DNA of 64,000 bases from Rhodobacteraceae bacterium D3-12. Its GTDB lineage: Bacteria > Pseudomonadota > Alphaproteobacteria > Rhodobacterales > Rhodobacteraceae. Positions 18,576 through 26,984 of the stretch are shown piece after piece (position 1 is the stretch's first letter; each line of letters starts with the position of its first letter). A program made the translations under genes and the position numbers. A model generated the notes under the pieces. It was not told the DNA's origin. It made no database searches and was given only the letters and a program-made list of their open reading frames with translations. The stretch spans positions 3,943,001-4,007,000 of the forward strand of contig CP104793.1 in assembly GCA_025916135.1 (NCBI GenBank). Direction: 5' to 3'.

Positions 18576-19316
18576 ATGAAACCTTTCCTCGTCTTGCAAT
18601 TGCGCCCGGAAACAGAGGCGTCAGATGACGAATTCGAAGCGATCCTTCGCAAAGGACAGCTTTCAGAGCAAAATGCACATCGCATCAGGTTAGACCAAGA
18701 CCGCCTCCCTCGGGATTTGTCGCTGGAGGATTATTCAGGCGTGATTGTCGGTGGCGGCCCCGGCTGTGTTAGCGACCGAGAAGACGATAAATCAGAGATC
18801 GAAGCTCGAATAGAACGTGCTGTCTTATCGTTAATGCCAGAAGTCACTACACGTGATTTTCCATATTTGGGCTGCTGCTACGGGATTGGGATTCTCGGAC
18901 ATCACCTTGAAGGCAATGTAAGCAAGACACGTTATGGCGAAGCCGTTGGCACAACGGACTGTGCCTTGACTGATGACGGTCGAAACGACCCGATTTGCAA
19001 TGGGATGCCCGAACGGTTTCAAGCCTTTGTCGGACACAAAGAAGCACTACAATCTTTGCCCAACGGTTGTGTGCATCTGATTGCCTCCCCAACCTGCCCT
19101 TTCCAGATGATACGTTTTGGCAAAAACGTTTATGCCACTCAGTTCCATCCCGAAGCCGATCCTGACGGCTTTGAAACCCGGATTAAAATCTACAAGGATC
19201 GTGGTTACTTTCCGCCCGAGGCGGCTTCCGACTTGATCGAAACCTGTCGCGCCGCAGATGTCTTTGCACCTGAACTCATTCTAAAGAATTTCGTGACCCG
19301 ATACGCGCAACACTAA
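18576..19316 (+). CDS. Class I glutamine amidotransferase-like protein
   Basis: 246 aa with the triad-type GATase fold: the nucleophile elbow PYLGCCYGIGILG (Cys about residue 100) and the QFHPEAD His-Glu pair. GVIVGGGPGC marks the start of the Rossmann core. The fold matches the stand-alone GMP-synthase-type family. It sits at the edge of a polyamine locus containing a PuuB-like oxidase, so a gamma-glutamyl hydrolase role like PuuD is plausible, but that is context only. PuuA was not found in the window. Confidence 0.82.
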   Translation: MKPFLVLQLRPETEASDDEFEAILRKGQLSEQNAHRIRLDQDRLPRDLSLEDYSGVIVGGGPGCVSDREDDKSEIEARIERAVLSLMPEVTTRDFPYLGCCYGIGILGHHLEGNVSKTRYGEAVGTTDCALTDDGRNDPICNGMPERFQAFVGHKEALQSLPNGCVHLIASPTCPFQMIRFGKNVYATQFHPEADPDGFETRIKIYKDRGYFPPEAASDLIETCRAADVFAPELILKNFVTRYAQH

Positions 19317-19366
19317 CTCCATGGCCTTTAGGCTCTTGGCATTTGCCAAAATTGGGCGCATTCTGG

Positions 19367-19382
19367 ATTTGATCAAATTTTT
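19367..19382 (+). promoter_or_regulatory. Candidate GntR operator, copy 1
   Basis: ATTTGATCAAAT is a perfect 12-bp palindrome followed by TTTTG, centred 33 bp upstream of the aminotransferase start. It aligns with 26105-26120 and, on the other strand, with 26915-26932. Confidence 0.65.
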
Positions 19383-19405
19383 GCCCAACCGGAGGTATGC
19401 TCGAA

Positions 19406-20758
19406 ATGAAAGACGACAACTTTCTGAAAGAGAACAACGCAAAGCACATGTGGCACCCGATGGGTCACCCCAGCGACAGCCTTGAAAACCCGCCAACCAT
19501 TATCAAGACAGCTCATGGCGTGAACATCACCGACCTTGACGGGCATCAGGTGGTCGATGCTGTTGGCGGGCTTTGGTGTGTCAATCTTGGCTACTCAAAC
19601 GATGTCGTGAAAGACGCGATTGCCAAGCAACTCTATGACTTGCCATATTACTCTGCGTTTGCCGGGTCGACCAATCCAGCCGCGATCGAAGCCTCATATG
19701 CCGTGCGGGAGTTCTTTGCAGACGACGGCATGTCGCGCGTGTTCTTTACATCCGGCGGTTCGGATTCGGTCGAAACCGCGCTGCGCCTCGCAAGACAGTA
19801 TCACCGGCTTAGAGGAGAGCCTACACGCACCAAATTCCTTTCGTTGAAAAAGGGCTATCACGGCACGCATTTCGGCGGCGCCTCGGTGAACGGAAACAAC
19901 CGCTTTCGCATCAACTATGAACCGCTCTTGCCCGGCTGCTTTCACTTGCCGAGCCCCTATACCTATCATAACCCATTCAACGAAACCGACCCGGCAAGGC
20001 TCGCACAACTCATCGCGCAGGCAATGGAAGACGAAATCGCATTCCAAGGCGCCAACACCATTGCCGCTTTCATTATGGAACCGATCCAGGGTGCCGGCGG
20101 GGTCATCGTTCCAGACGCCAGCTTTATGAGGCTGATGCGCGAGATCTGTGACCGCCATGGCATTTTGCTTATCTCTGATGAAGTTATCACCGGGTTCGGT
20201 CGCACGGGCGATTGGTCCGGTGCGCGCCATTGGGGGGTAAAACCCGATATGATGACCACGGCCAAAGGTATCACTAGCGGCTATTTCCCCGTGGGTGCCG
20301 CCTTGATGAGCGACAAGGTGGCTGAAGTGTTTGAAAACGACAAGACAGGTGAAGGCGCAATCTTTCACGGTTATACCTACTCGGCCCATCCCGTGGGTGC
20401 GGCTGCAGTCACGGCATGTCTCTCTGAGACGCTGCGCCTAGATACCAAAACAAACGCTGCCGCACGCGGCACACAGCTTTTCGAAGGCGTAAAAAAGCTT
20501 GCCGAAAAGCATGATATCATCGGCGACATTCGTGGTGGCCATGGGCTGATGACTGGCGTTGAAATCGTTTCAGACAAATCAATGAAAACGCCCATGGATA
20601 TGCCAACGATGAAACGTATCCACAAAACGGCATACAAGGCCGGCGCGATGGTGCGGCTTGGGGCGCATAACATCTTGATGTCTCCCCCGCTCACTATCTC
20701 CGAGACAGAAGTGCAAACGATCCTCAACGCGCTCGATGCGGGGTTCAGCGCCGTTTAA
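19406..20758 (+). CDS. Class III omega-aminotransferase (polyamine/beta-alanine:pyruvate type)
   Basis: PLP-dependent transaminase of 450 aa. Seen: FTSGGSDSVETALRLARQY, the EPIQGAGGVIVP segment, LISDEVITGFGRTG with the cofactor-binding Asp, and the Schiff-base Lys in MTTAKGITSGYFPVG. These fit the SpuC / omega-amino acid:pyruvate group. GGAGG lies 10 nt before the ATG at 19406; ATG at 19397 is nearly touching it and less likely. The gene sits behind a TGATCAA element shared with the transporter operon. Its stop overlaps that of the convergent puuB-like gene at a TTAA, and its terminator lies inside that gene. Confidence 0.9.
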   Translation: MKDDNFLKENNAKHMWHPMGHPSDSLENPPTIIKTAHGVNITDLDGHQVVDAVGGLWCVNLGYSNDVVKDAIAKQLYDLPYYSAFAGSTNPAAIEASYAVREFFADDGMSRVFFTSGGSDSVETALRLARQYHRLRGEPTRTKFLSLKKGYHGTHFGGASVNGNNRFRINYEPLLPGCFHLPSPYTYHNPFNETDPARLAQLIAQAMEDEIAFQGANTIAAFIMEPIQGAGGVIVPDASFMRLMREICDRHGILLISDEVITGFGRTGDWSGARHWGVKPDMMTTAKGITSGYFPVGAALMSDKVAEVFENDKTGEGAIFHGYTYSAHPVGAAAVTACLSETLRLDTKTNAAARGTQLFEGVKKLAEKHDIIGDIRGGHGLMTGVEIVSDKSMKTPMDMPTMKRIHKTAYKAGAMVRLGAHNILMSPPLTISETEVQTILNALDAGFSAV

Positions 20759-22086
20759 CGATCGGCAATTCCAGCCATGGCATAAGCCGGCCAGAGCAAC
20801 GCCTTCCGAAACCGCCCAAGTGGAAAACGCTTGGGCGGTTTTTTCAAAAATGCGGGCATCTGATGTTCAGAGTTACGCCCCAGAAGAATTTGCGCCACTT
20901 GCACGCCGCAATAGCTGCCCATCGCTACGCCATTGCCATGGTAACCGAACGCCGCAAAAACCCCTGGCATGTCCTCAACTGGCGCGCAAAACGGAGTCAG
21001 GGCCGGAGCCAGACAAACCATGCCGGACCAATAGTACGGCGTTTCCACATCCCGCCACGCTGGAAACATCTTTTCAAAGTCTCGTCGGATCGCGCGTTGG
21101 ATCCCTTGGTCCGAGCGCGGGGTCGATCTCAGTCCCCCTCGCATACCAAACAAAAACCGATTGTCCGGCATCAAACGAAAATAGTGCAACAAATTTCGCG
21201 TGTCATAGGCCATTTGACGACTTGTCCAACCTGCGGCCTCACGCTCGTGTTTTTCCAAGGGGCGGGTCACGATCACACTCGATTGCGCCGGAAGGTATCG
21301 CCCGGCCATCCAATCAGGCAGATCGTCACTTGAGTATCCGTTCGTCGCAAGTATCACACGGTCGCATTCCACAGGGATCGTGCCACACTCAAGTTGATAT
21401 CCACCTGCGATTTTTTGAAACCCTGTCACAGGTGCATCGCCCACGACCAACGCACCTTCGGATTCGGCGGCGCGCAGAAGCCCGAGAAGGTATTTTCGCG
21501 GGTGAAGCCCAAAGCCGCTTGGGATCGTCATCGCGCCGTGGAATGGGCCATCGAGGCCTTGGTGCCTCAACTCATCCTTGGCCATCACACGCGCTGCCAG
21601 GCCATAGTTTTCTTGCACTGACGCGGCTACATTCTTGAACCCAGCACGCGATGCTGTATGCGCCAGTATCGTTTCGCCAATTGAGTGCGTGTCTGCTTCT
21701 ATCTCCTGACATTTTAGAAACTTGGCGACATGTTCAATCGCGCGTTTTTCAGTTTGACGCCACAACAACCGCTCGGGTTTTCCAAAGGCGCGATCCATCT
21801 GGGCATCATCCAATTTCGAGCCACCCAGACAACAAAAGCCACCGTTGCGTCCGGACGCGCCCCATCCCGGAAACTTGGAATCCAAAACTGTGACGCTGAC
21901 ACCATTTCGGGCTAATTCAAATGCCGCCGAAAGGCCGGTAAAGCCTGAGCCGATAATGGCAACTTCTGTTTTATGGGGGCCCGACAAAGGCGGGCGCCTA
22001 AGGAGCTTGTTAGGAACCTCCTCAGCCCAAAAACACCGCTCGATCCGGTCATCTGAATAAGCGTGTTCAGCGAACAGTCGCTTCAT
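20755..22086 (-). CDS. FAD-dependent amine oxidoreductase (PuuB-like)
   Basis: 443-aa DAO-family flavoenzyme like gamma-glutamylputrescine oxidase. The dinucleotide-binding motif EVAIIGSGFTGLSAAFELARNG starts near residue 41. Further family features are GASGRNGGFCCLGG, VILATNGYSSDDLPDW and YFRLMPDNRFLFG, and the C-terminal FAAFGYHGNGVAMG closes the FAD site. It overlaps potI by four bases (ATGA) and so is the last gene of the potFGHI operon, consistent with oxidation of imported amine. Substrate specificity is inferred from neighbours. Confidence 0.88.
   Translation of the reverse strand: MKRLFAEHAYSDDRIERCFWAEEVPNKLLRRPPLSGPHKTEVAIIGSGFTGLSAAFELARNGVSVTVLDSKFPGWGASGRNGGFCCLGGSKLDDAQMDRAFGKPERLLWRQTEKRAIEHVAKFLKCQEIEADTHSIGETILAHTASRAGFKNVAASVQENYGLAARVMAKDELRHQGLDGPFHGAMTIPSGFGLHPRKYLLGLLRAAESEGALVVGDAPVTGFQKIAGGYQLECGTIPVECDRVILATNGYSSDDLPDWMAGRYLPAQSSVIVTRPLEKHEREAAGWTSRQMAYDTRNLLHYFRLMPDNRFLFGMRGGLRSTPRSDQGIQRAIRRDFEKMFPAWRDVETPYYWSGMVCLAPALTPFCAPVEDMPGVFAAFGYHGNGVAMGSYCGVQVAQILLGRNSEHQMPAFLKKPPKRFPLGRFRKALLWPAYAMAGIADR
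20810..20845 (+). terminator. Rho-independent terminator inside the puuB-like gene
   Basis: AACCGCCCAAG, 9-nt loop, CTTGGGCGGTT, TTTTC. It follows the plus-strand aminotransferase by about 50 bp and lies wholly within the antisense coding end of the convergent oxidoreductase gene. Confidence 0.85.
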
Positions 22087-22903
22087 CCGTCCGCACGAAT
22101 TGCTGCTTGCTCATCGGCTTGCTGTCTAACCGATGCGCGCTTGGAAATGAGCGACGCGGAGATCACGCCAACAGTAACGATGCAGATCATAATCGTAGAG
22201 AGCGCATTGATTTCTGGGCTGACCCCAAGGCGAACAGCCGAGAATATCTTGATCGGCAGGGTTGTCGCGGACGGACCAGAAGTAAAGGAAGCGATTACCA
22301 AGTCATCAAGCGACAATGTAAACGCCAAAAGCCAACCCGAAATCACCGCGGGAGCGATAATGGGGAGTGTAACCAAACGAAACGCTTCGAATGGAGAGCA
22401 ACCCAGATCAAGTGCTGCTTCCTCAAGGGAACGATCAAAGCTAACCAGCCTGGAGGACACGACAACGGAAACGTAGCACATAGAGAAGGTCGTATGCGCA
22501 AGGATGATCGTAACAATCCCGCGGTCGAGCCCGATACCAATGAACAGAAGCAAAAGCGACAGCCCGGTAATCACCTCTGGCATAACCAACGGCGCATAGA
22601 TCATGCCGGAGAAAAAGTGCGGCCCAAAAAGCGTCCCGATCGGACCAGAACATAAGCCGCCATAGTGCCAAGCACGGTCGCGAAGGTCGACGAAACCACA
22701 GCAACTTTAACCGTCACCCAGGCCGCGTTCAAAAAGGCCTCGTTCTGAAACAGTTCACCATACCATTTCGTGCTAAACCCGGCCCAAACCGTCACCAGCT
22801 TTGACGCGTTGAAGCTATAGATCACCAAGATGACCATGGGCAAATAAAGAAACGCAAACCCTAGCGTAAGCGAGGTTGCGTTGAACCAGGAGAACCGTCT
22901 CAT
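22083..22903 (-). pseudogene. potI: Polyamine ABC transporter permease (PotI-like), frameshifted
   Basis: Inner-membrane permease of the spermidine/putrescine class. The N-terminal frame (MRRFSWFNATSLTLGFAFL, YGELFQNEAFLNAAWVTVKVA) breaks at ...GRFLGRTFSPA-stop near 22604. The next frame continues with FSGMIYAPLVMPEVITGLSLL and the EAA loop EEAALDLGCSPFEAFRLVTLP. The break is in an A5 run (22612-22616, T5 on the coding strand). One more T gives GRTFFSGMIYAP and an intact 273-aa protein. It overlaps both potH and the puuB-like gene by ATGA. Probably a sequencing indel; otherwise this importer is non-functional. Confidence 0.87.
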
Positions 22904-23790
22904 CCGTCTGCCTCCCTGCTCTTTTGTTCGTTTCTCTGAAACAGGATAATCGGAATGATCAGGATCAAGAGGAGGATTACCGCAACCGCGCTCGCAACTG
23001 GCCAATCGCGGTTGTTGAAGAATTCTTCCCACAACACCTTGCCGATCATAAGTGTTTTCGAACCGCCCAGAAGCGACGGGATCACAAACTCGCCCAGCGC
23101 GGGAATAAAGACGAGGAAGCACCCCGCAATAATACCGTTTTTCGAAAGCGGGATCGTTATCAGCCAAAAGGCCTCTATTCGCGAACATCCGAGGTCTTCC
23201 GCGGCTTCAAGCAACGACCCATCAAGCTTTTCCAGCGCGGAATAGATCGGCAAGATCATGAAGGGCAAATAGGTATACACGATGCCAATATAGACCGCCG
23301 AGTTGGTATTCAGAATGGTAAGCGGCTCAGAGATCACACCGGTCCACATCAGAAACTGGTTCAAGACCCCTTCCTGACTCAGGATTCCCATCCACGAGTA
23401 CACCCGGATCAGGAAACTGGTCCAGAACGGCAAGATCACCAGCATCATGAGGGTGGGACGCCATTCATCCGGCGCTTGCGCCATGGCATAGGCGATTGGA
23501 TAGCCAACGATCAGGGTCAAGATCGTTGAAACGAGCGCGATTTTGAGGCTGGAAAGATAGGCTTTCCAATACAGATCATCGCTTGTCAGAAACCAGAAAT
23601 TTTCTAGGTCTAACTCAGCAAAGAAGCTCTTTAACCCCGCCCAGCCTTGGGAAAGGTCCAAATACGGCGCGTAGGGTGGGCGGGCGATCGCTGCATCCGA
23701 CAACGCAATTTTAAAAACGATCACGAAGGGGATCAGAAACAGCGCCAGAAGCCAGATATAAGGAACCGCAATCAGAAAAGCGCGCCGCAT
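22900..23790 (-). CDS. potH: Polyamine ABC transporter permease (PotH-like)
   Basis: 296-aa inner-membrane permease with about six helices. It begins with a first helix at residues 8-28 (VPYIWLLALFLIPFVIVFKIAL) and has the ATPase-contacting EAA loop LEAAEDLGCSRIEAFWLITIPL near residue 200. PotB/PotH features LPFWTSFLIRVYSWMG and ILNTNSAVYIGIVYTYLPFMILP are clear. It starts 2 bp after the ATPase gene and its stop overlaps the potI start. Confidence 0.94.
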   Translation of the reverse strand: MRRAFLIAVPYIWLLALFLIPFVIVFKIALSDAAIARPPYAPYLDLSQGWAGLKSFFAELDLENFWFLTSDDLYWKAYLSSLKIALVSTILTLIVGYPIAYAMAQAPDEWRPTLMMLVILPFWTSFLIRVYSWMGILSQEGVLNQFLMWTGVISEPLTILNTNSAVYIGIVYTYLPFMILPIYSALEKLDGSLLEAAEDLGCSRIEAFWLITIPLSKNGIIAGCFLVFIPALGEFVIPSLLGGSKTLMIGKVLWEEFFNNRDWPVASAVAVILLLILIIPIILFQRNEQKSREADG

Positions 23791-23792
23791 CT

Positions 23793-24917
23793 TTATCCCT
23801 CCAGCACGACAGCAGCAGTGTCAGTCCAGCTCAGCCAGACCTTGTCTTCCCACGTGAACTGCCGCCTAGAAAGACGTCTAGTATTGGCGGCCTGCGCTTT
23901 GATGATCTGACCATTGTGCAATCGGACGTGATATGTCGACCGGTTCCCAAGATAGGCGATGTCGTGAACTTCTCCTTCGACCACATTCGCTGCATCACTG
24001 GGCTTTTCAGCAGAAATTGAAACTTTCTCCGGCCGGATCGCAATGTGACACGTAGCATTTCCACCTAGTTCTTTAGTGGTCTTAGCGCGCAGTGTTGGCT
24101 GCCCTTCGGCAAAGCTGATTTCATATGCGTCACCTTCTTTTCGGGCGGTGCCGTTGATGATATTTACGTCTCCGATAAAGTCCGCGACATAAACCGAATT
24201 AGGGGCTTCGTAGATTTCTGCAGGCGTCGCTGCCTGAATGATCTGGCCATGGTCCATCACAGCAACACGGCTCGCAACGGTCATCGCTTCTTCCTGATCG
24301 TGGGTTACGATGACAAACGTGGTGCCGGTCTTCTCTTGAATATCCATAAGCTCAAACTGGGTTTCTTGCCTCAGCTTCTTGTCAAGCGCGCCCAGCGGCT
24401 CATCCAGGAGCAAGAGTTTAGGCGCCTTGGCAAGCGACCGCGCCAGTGCAACGCGTTGGCGTTGGCCACCGGAGATTTGGTGGGGCTTACGTCTGGCGAA
24501 TTTTTCGAGCCGGGTCAGCTTGAGCATTTCGTCAACGCGCGCTGCGATTTCTGCCTTGTCCGAACTGCCGCGCTTGAGCCCGAAGGCGATATTGTCCCAG
24601 ATCGACAGATGCGGAAACAGCGCATAGGACTGAAACATCATGTTAACCGCACGCTTATTTGGCGGGATTGGCGCAATGTCTTGCCCGGCAAGCAGAATTG
24701 ATCCCTCAGTCGGAGTTTCAAACCCCGCGAGCATCCGCATCAGAGTCGTCTTGCCACAACCCGACGGCCCGAGCAGCGCAAAGAATTCCCGCTCGAAAAT
24801 GTCGATCGTCAGGTCGTCGATCGCTGTGAAATCACCAAACCGCTTGGTCACATTTCTAAATTGGATCAACGGCTTTTCCGCAGGATCATTCCAAGGCGCA
24901 AATACTGATTGTGTCAT
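23793..24917 (-). CDS. potG: Polyamine ABC transporter ATPase (PotG-like)
   Basis: 374-aa ATP-binding subunit. Walker A LLGPSGCGKTT, signature ISGGQRQRVALARS, Walker B LLLLDEPLGALD, and the switch His in VTHDQEEAM. The C-terminal TOBE-type domain (IRPEKVSISAEKP) is normal for the MalK/PotA group. The ATG at 24917 follows AGGAGAG. A GC hairpin at 24933-24970 separates it from potF, which would reduce expression relative to the binding protein. Confidence 0.94.
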   Translation of the reverse strand: MTQSVFAPWNDPAEKPLIQFRNVTKRFGDFTAIDDLTIDIFEREFFALLGPSGCGKTTLMRMLAGFETPTEGSILLAGQDIAPIPPNKRAVNMMFQSYALFPHLSIWDNIAFGLKRGSSDKAEIAARVDEMLKLTRLEKFARRKPHQISGGQRQRVALARSLAKAPKLLLLDEPLGALDKKLRQETQFELMDIQEKTGTTFVIVTHDQEEAMTVASRVAVMDHGQIIQAATPAEIYEAPNSVYVADFIGDVNIINGTARKEGDAYEISFAEGQPTLRAKTTKELGGNATCHIAIRPEKVSISAEKPSDAANVVEGEVHDIAYLGNRSTYHVRLHNGQIIKAQAANTRRLSRRQFTWEDKVWLSWTDTAAVVLEG

Positions 24918-24932
24918 CCTGCTCTCCTGATG

Positions 24933-24970
24933 AAAGGGGCTCACAACTGAAAGCCAGTGCGAGCCCCTTT
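24933..24970 (-). terminator. Intercistronic hairpin between potF and potG
   Basis: AAAGGGGCTC and GAGCCCCTTT form a perfect 10-bp stem with an 18-nt loop. There is no strong T-tract. This type of hairpin after a binding-protein gene usually stabilises the upstream mRNA or allows only partial read-through. Confidence 0.7.
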
Positions 24971-24976
24971 GTGAGC

Positions 24977-26062
24977 TTATGTGCCCGATTTGATTTTCGT
25001 CCACATCCGGGTGACGACCCGCTGCACTTTTGGTGGGTAGGGCCTCGTCGTATAGAGCGTTTTCATCGCTGCCTCAGTTGGGTAGATCGCCGGATCACCA
25101 ATCACCTCCTGCTCAAGATGTTGCTGGCTCGCTTTGTTGCCATTGGCGTAATAAACATAGTTCGAAGCCGCAGCCATGTTTTGAGCATTCATGATAAAGT
25201 CCAAAAACTTGTGTGCTGCATCGGGGTTTGGCGCATCCACCGGAATTGCCATCTGATCGAACCACATGAGCGAGCCTTCTCTGGCAGCGTTATATGCAAG
25301 CTTGACGCCGTTACCGGCCTCATCCGCGCGTTCGCGCGCCTGAAGAATGTCACCGGACCAACCGAACGACACGCAAATGTCGCCATTCGCCATTGCGTTG
25401 ATGTATTCCGAACTGTGAAATTTTTGGACAAAGGGCGCCACGGCGGCCAGAACAGGCTCCGCTTTGGCAAGGACTTTGGGGTCATGGCTGTCGGGGTTTT
25501 CACCAAGATAGGCTAGCGCCGCTGGGATCATCTCAACCGGGGCATCAAGGAAATGAACGCCACAAGCGGCCAGTTTTTCCATGTTAGCCGGATCAAAAAT
25601 CAGCGCGAGACTATCAATAGGTGCGTCATCGCCCAGCACCTCTTTGACCTTACCGACATTCACGCCAATGCCAGTCGTCCCCCACATATAGTTGATAGAG
25701 TATTCGTTGTTCGGGTCGTATTGCGCGGTACGCTGCTCAACAACGTCCCACATGTTTTTCAAGTTGGGCAGTTTTGATTTGTCGAGCTTTTGAAAGGCGC
25801 CCGCGGCGATCTGGCGTTGCAGGAACGTGCCCGAAGGGACCACAATGTCGTAACCGGATCCGCCAGCCAGCATCTTGGTTTCCAAAATTTCATTGCTGTC
25901 GAATACGTCATAGATCAGCTTGATCCCGGTATCTGCTTCAAATTTCTTCAGCAGATCTTCGTCGATGTAATCCGACCAGTTATAAACGCGTACTTCTTCG
26001 CCACTTACAGATCCGGCCGCCAAAGCCAGAGCCGCAGCAGCTGCGAACAGTTTCTTCTTCAT
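24977..26062 (-). CDS. potF: Putrescine-binding periplasmic protein (PotF-like)
   Basis: 361-aa periplasmic binding protein with a signal peptide (MKKKLFAAAAALALAAGSVSG). Family features are VRVYNWSDYIDEDLLKKFE, YDVFDSNEILETKMLAGGSGYDIVVPS, YMWGTTGIGVNVGKV and FGWSGDILQARERA, all close to PotF, which prefers putrescine. It is the first gene of the potFGHI-puuB operon and divergent from the GntR regulator, with a TGATCAA element between them. Confidence 0.95.
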   Translation of the reverse strand: MKKKLFAAAAALALAAGSVSGEEVRVYNWSDYIDEDLLKKFEADTGIKLIYDVFDSNEILETKMLAGGSGYDIVVPSGTFLQRQIAAGAFQKLDKSKLPNLKNMWDVVEQRTAQYDPNNEYSINYMWGTTGIGVNVGKVKEVLGDDAPIDSLALIFDPANMEKLAACGVHFLDAPVEMIPAALAYLGENPDSHDPKVLAKAEPVLAAVAPFVQKFHSSEYINAMANGDICVSFGWSGDILQARERADEAGNGVKLAYNAAREGSLMWFDQMAIPVDAPNPDAAHKFLDFIMNAQNMAAASNYVYYANGNKASQQHLEQEVIGDPAIYPTEAAMKTLYTTRPYPPKVQRVVTRMWTKIKSGT

Positions 26063-26102
26063 GATGGTCTCCCTATTACGAGGTCATTCGCCTCTTGCGT
26101 AG

Positions 26103-26120
26103 AAATTTGATCAATTTTTT
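26103..26120 (+). promoter_or_regulatory. Candidate GntR operator, copy 2
   Basis: AAATTTGATCAATTTTTT, centred on GATC, in the divergent interval between potF and the GntR gene. It is 41 bp from the potF start, placed to repress potF and possibly the regulator itself. Confidence 0.65.
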
Positions 26121-26202
26121 CGCCGCATGCAACATAGCATTCTTATCACACCCCGGCTAAACTCGACATCAGGCTACAAACAAGCAATCAGAACAGGCGC
26201 AT

Positions 26203-26889
26203 ATGATGAAAATTCAGGCAACCGAGAATGCGAGCGAGGCAACCCCTTCACGCGCGCCGGTTCCTGCGCATGTGATCGCATATCAAAAACTTCGCAAGTT
26301 GATTTTGTTTGGCGAAATCGCGCCAGGGCAGCCGGTAACGATTCAGGGCCTGGTCGACACACTCGGCGCTGGAATGACCCCCGTTCGCGAAGCCATCCGG
26401 CGGCTAACTGCCGAAGGCGCTTTGGAGTTTCAGGGCAACCGTCGAGTCTGCGTGCCACAGCTCACTCAAGGGAATATAGATGAGCTCATCTTTGCAAGGC
26501 AGGCAATTGAGCCTGAAATGGTGCGTCGCGCCGCAGAGCGCATCACCGCCAGCGATCTTGCCCGATTGAACGATATTGACCAGCGACTCGATGCGGCTAT
26601 CGCAAAAGGCGATGTTGGGGCATATCTTGAGCTGAACTACAGGTTTCACTACGCGATTTACGAACTGGCCGAAGCTCCGATCCTGCAAGCGTTGGCCGAC
26701 GGGCTCTGGCTTCGCTTTGGCCCTTCGTTGCGCGTTGTTTGTGGCCGCCTCGGAACGCAAAACCTGCCGGACCAACACAAAGAAGCGATCGAAGCGATGG
26801 CGCAAGGGCAAATTGAAGTCGCGGCCGAAGCAATGCGCCGGGACGCGGTTCAAGGCATGGAACAAGTCCGTCGCGCTTTTGCTGACTAA
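26203..26889 (+). CDS. GntR/FadR-family transcriptional regulator (FCD domain)
   Basis: 228 aa: winged helix at residues about 22-88 (AYQKLRKLILFGEIAPGQ, then MTPVREAIRRLTAEGALEF), followed by an all-helical FCD ligand domain with ARQAIEPEMVRRAAERI and the metal/ligand-binding His pair in YRFHYAIYELAE and DQHKEAIEAM. It lies between the two halves of a polyamine locus, and a common palindrome precedes potF and both aminotransferase genes. Control of those units, probably released by a polyamine or a breakdown product, is a strong inference. Confidence 0.92.
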   Translation: MMKIQATENASEATPSRAPVPAHVIAYQKLRKLILFGEIAPGQPVTIQGLVDTLGAGMTPVREAIRRLTAEGALEFQGNRRVCVPQLTQGNIDELIFARQAIEPEMVRRAAERITASDLARLNDIDQRLDAAIAKGDVGAYLELNYRFHYAIYELAEAPILQALADGLWLRFGPSLRVVCGRLGTQNLPDQHKEAIEAMAQGQIEVAAEAMRRDAVQGMEQVRRAFAD

Positions 26890-26914
26890 GAATTTTGCCG
26901 CGATTCGATTGACA

Positions 26915-26932
26915 GTAAAAAATTTGATCATA
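26915..26932 (-). promoter_or_regulatory. Candidate GntR operator, copy 3
   Basis: Read on the minus strand, ATATGATCAAATTTTTTA, matching the other two copies over TGATCAAWTTTTT. It lies between the GntR stop and the aminotransferase start at 26985. Confidence 0.62.
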
Positions 26933-26984
26933 TTCTGGCTGCAGATTCTTCGTTCTTTGTAAACGCATCAGAAAGGCCCTAAGA

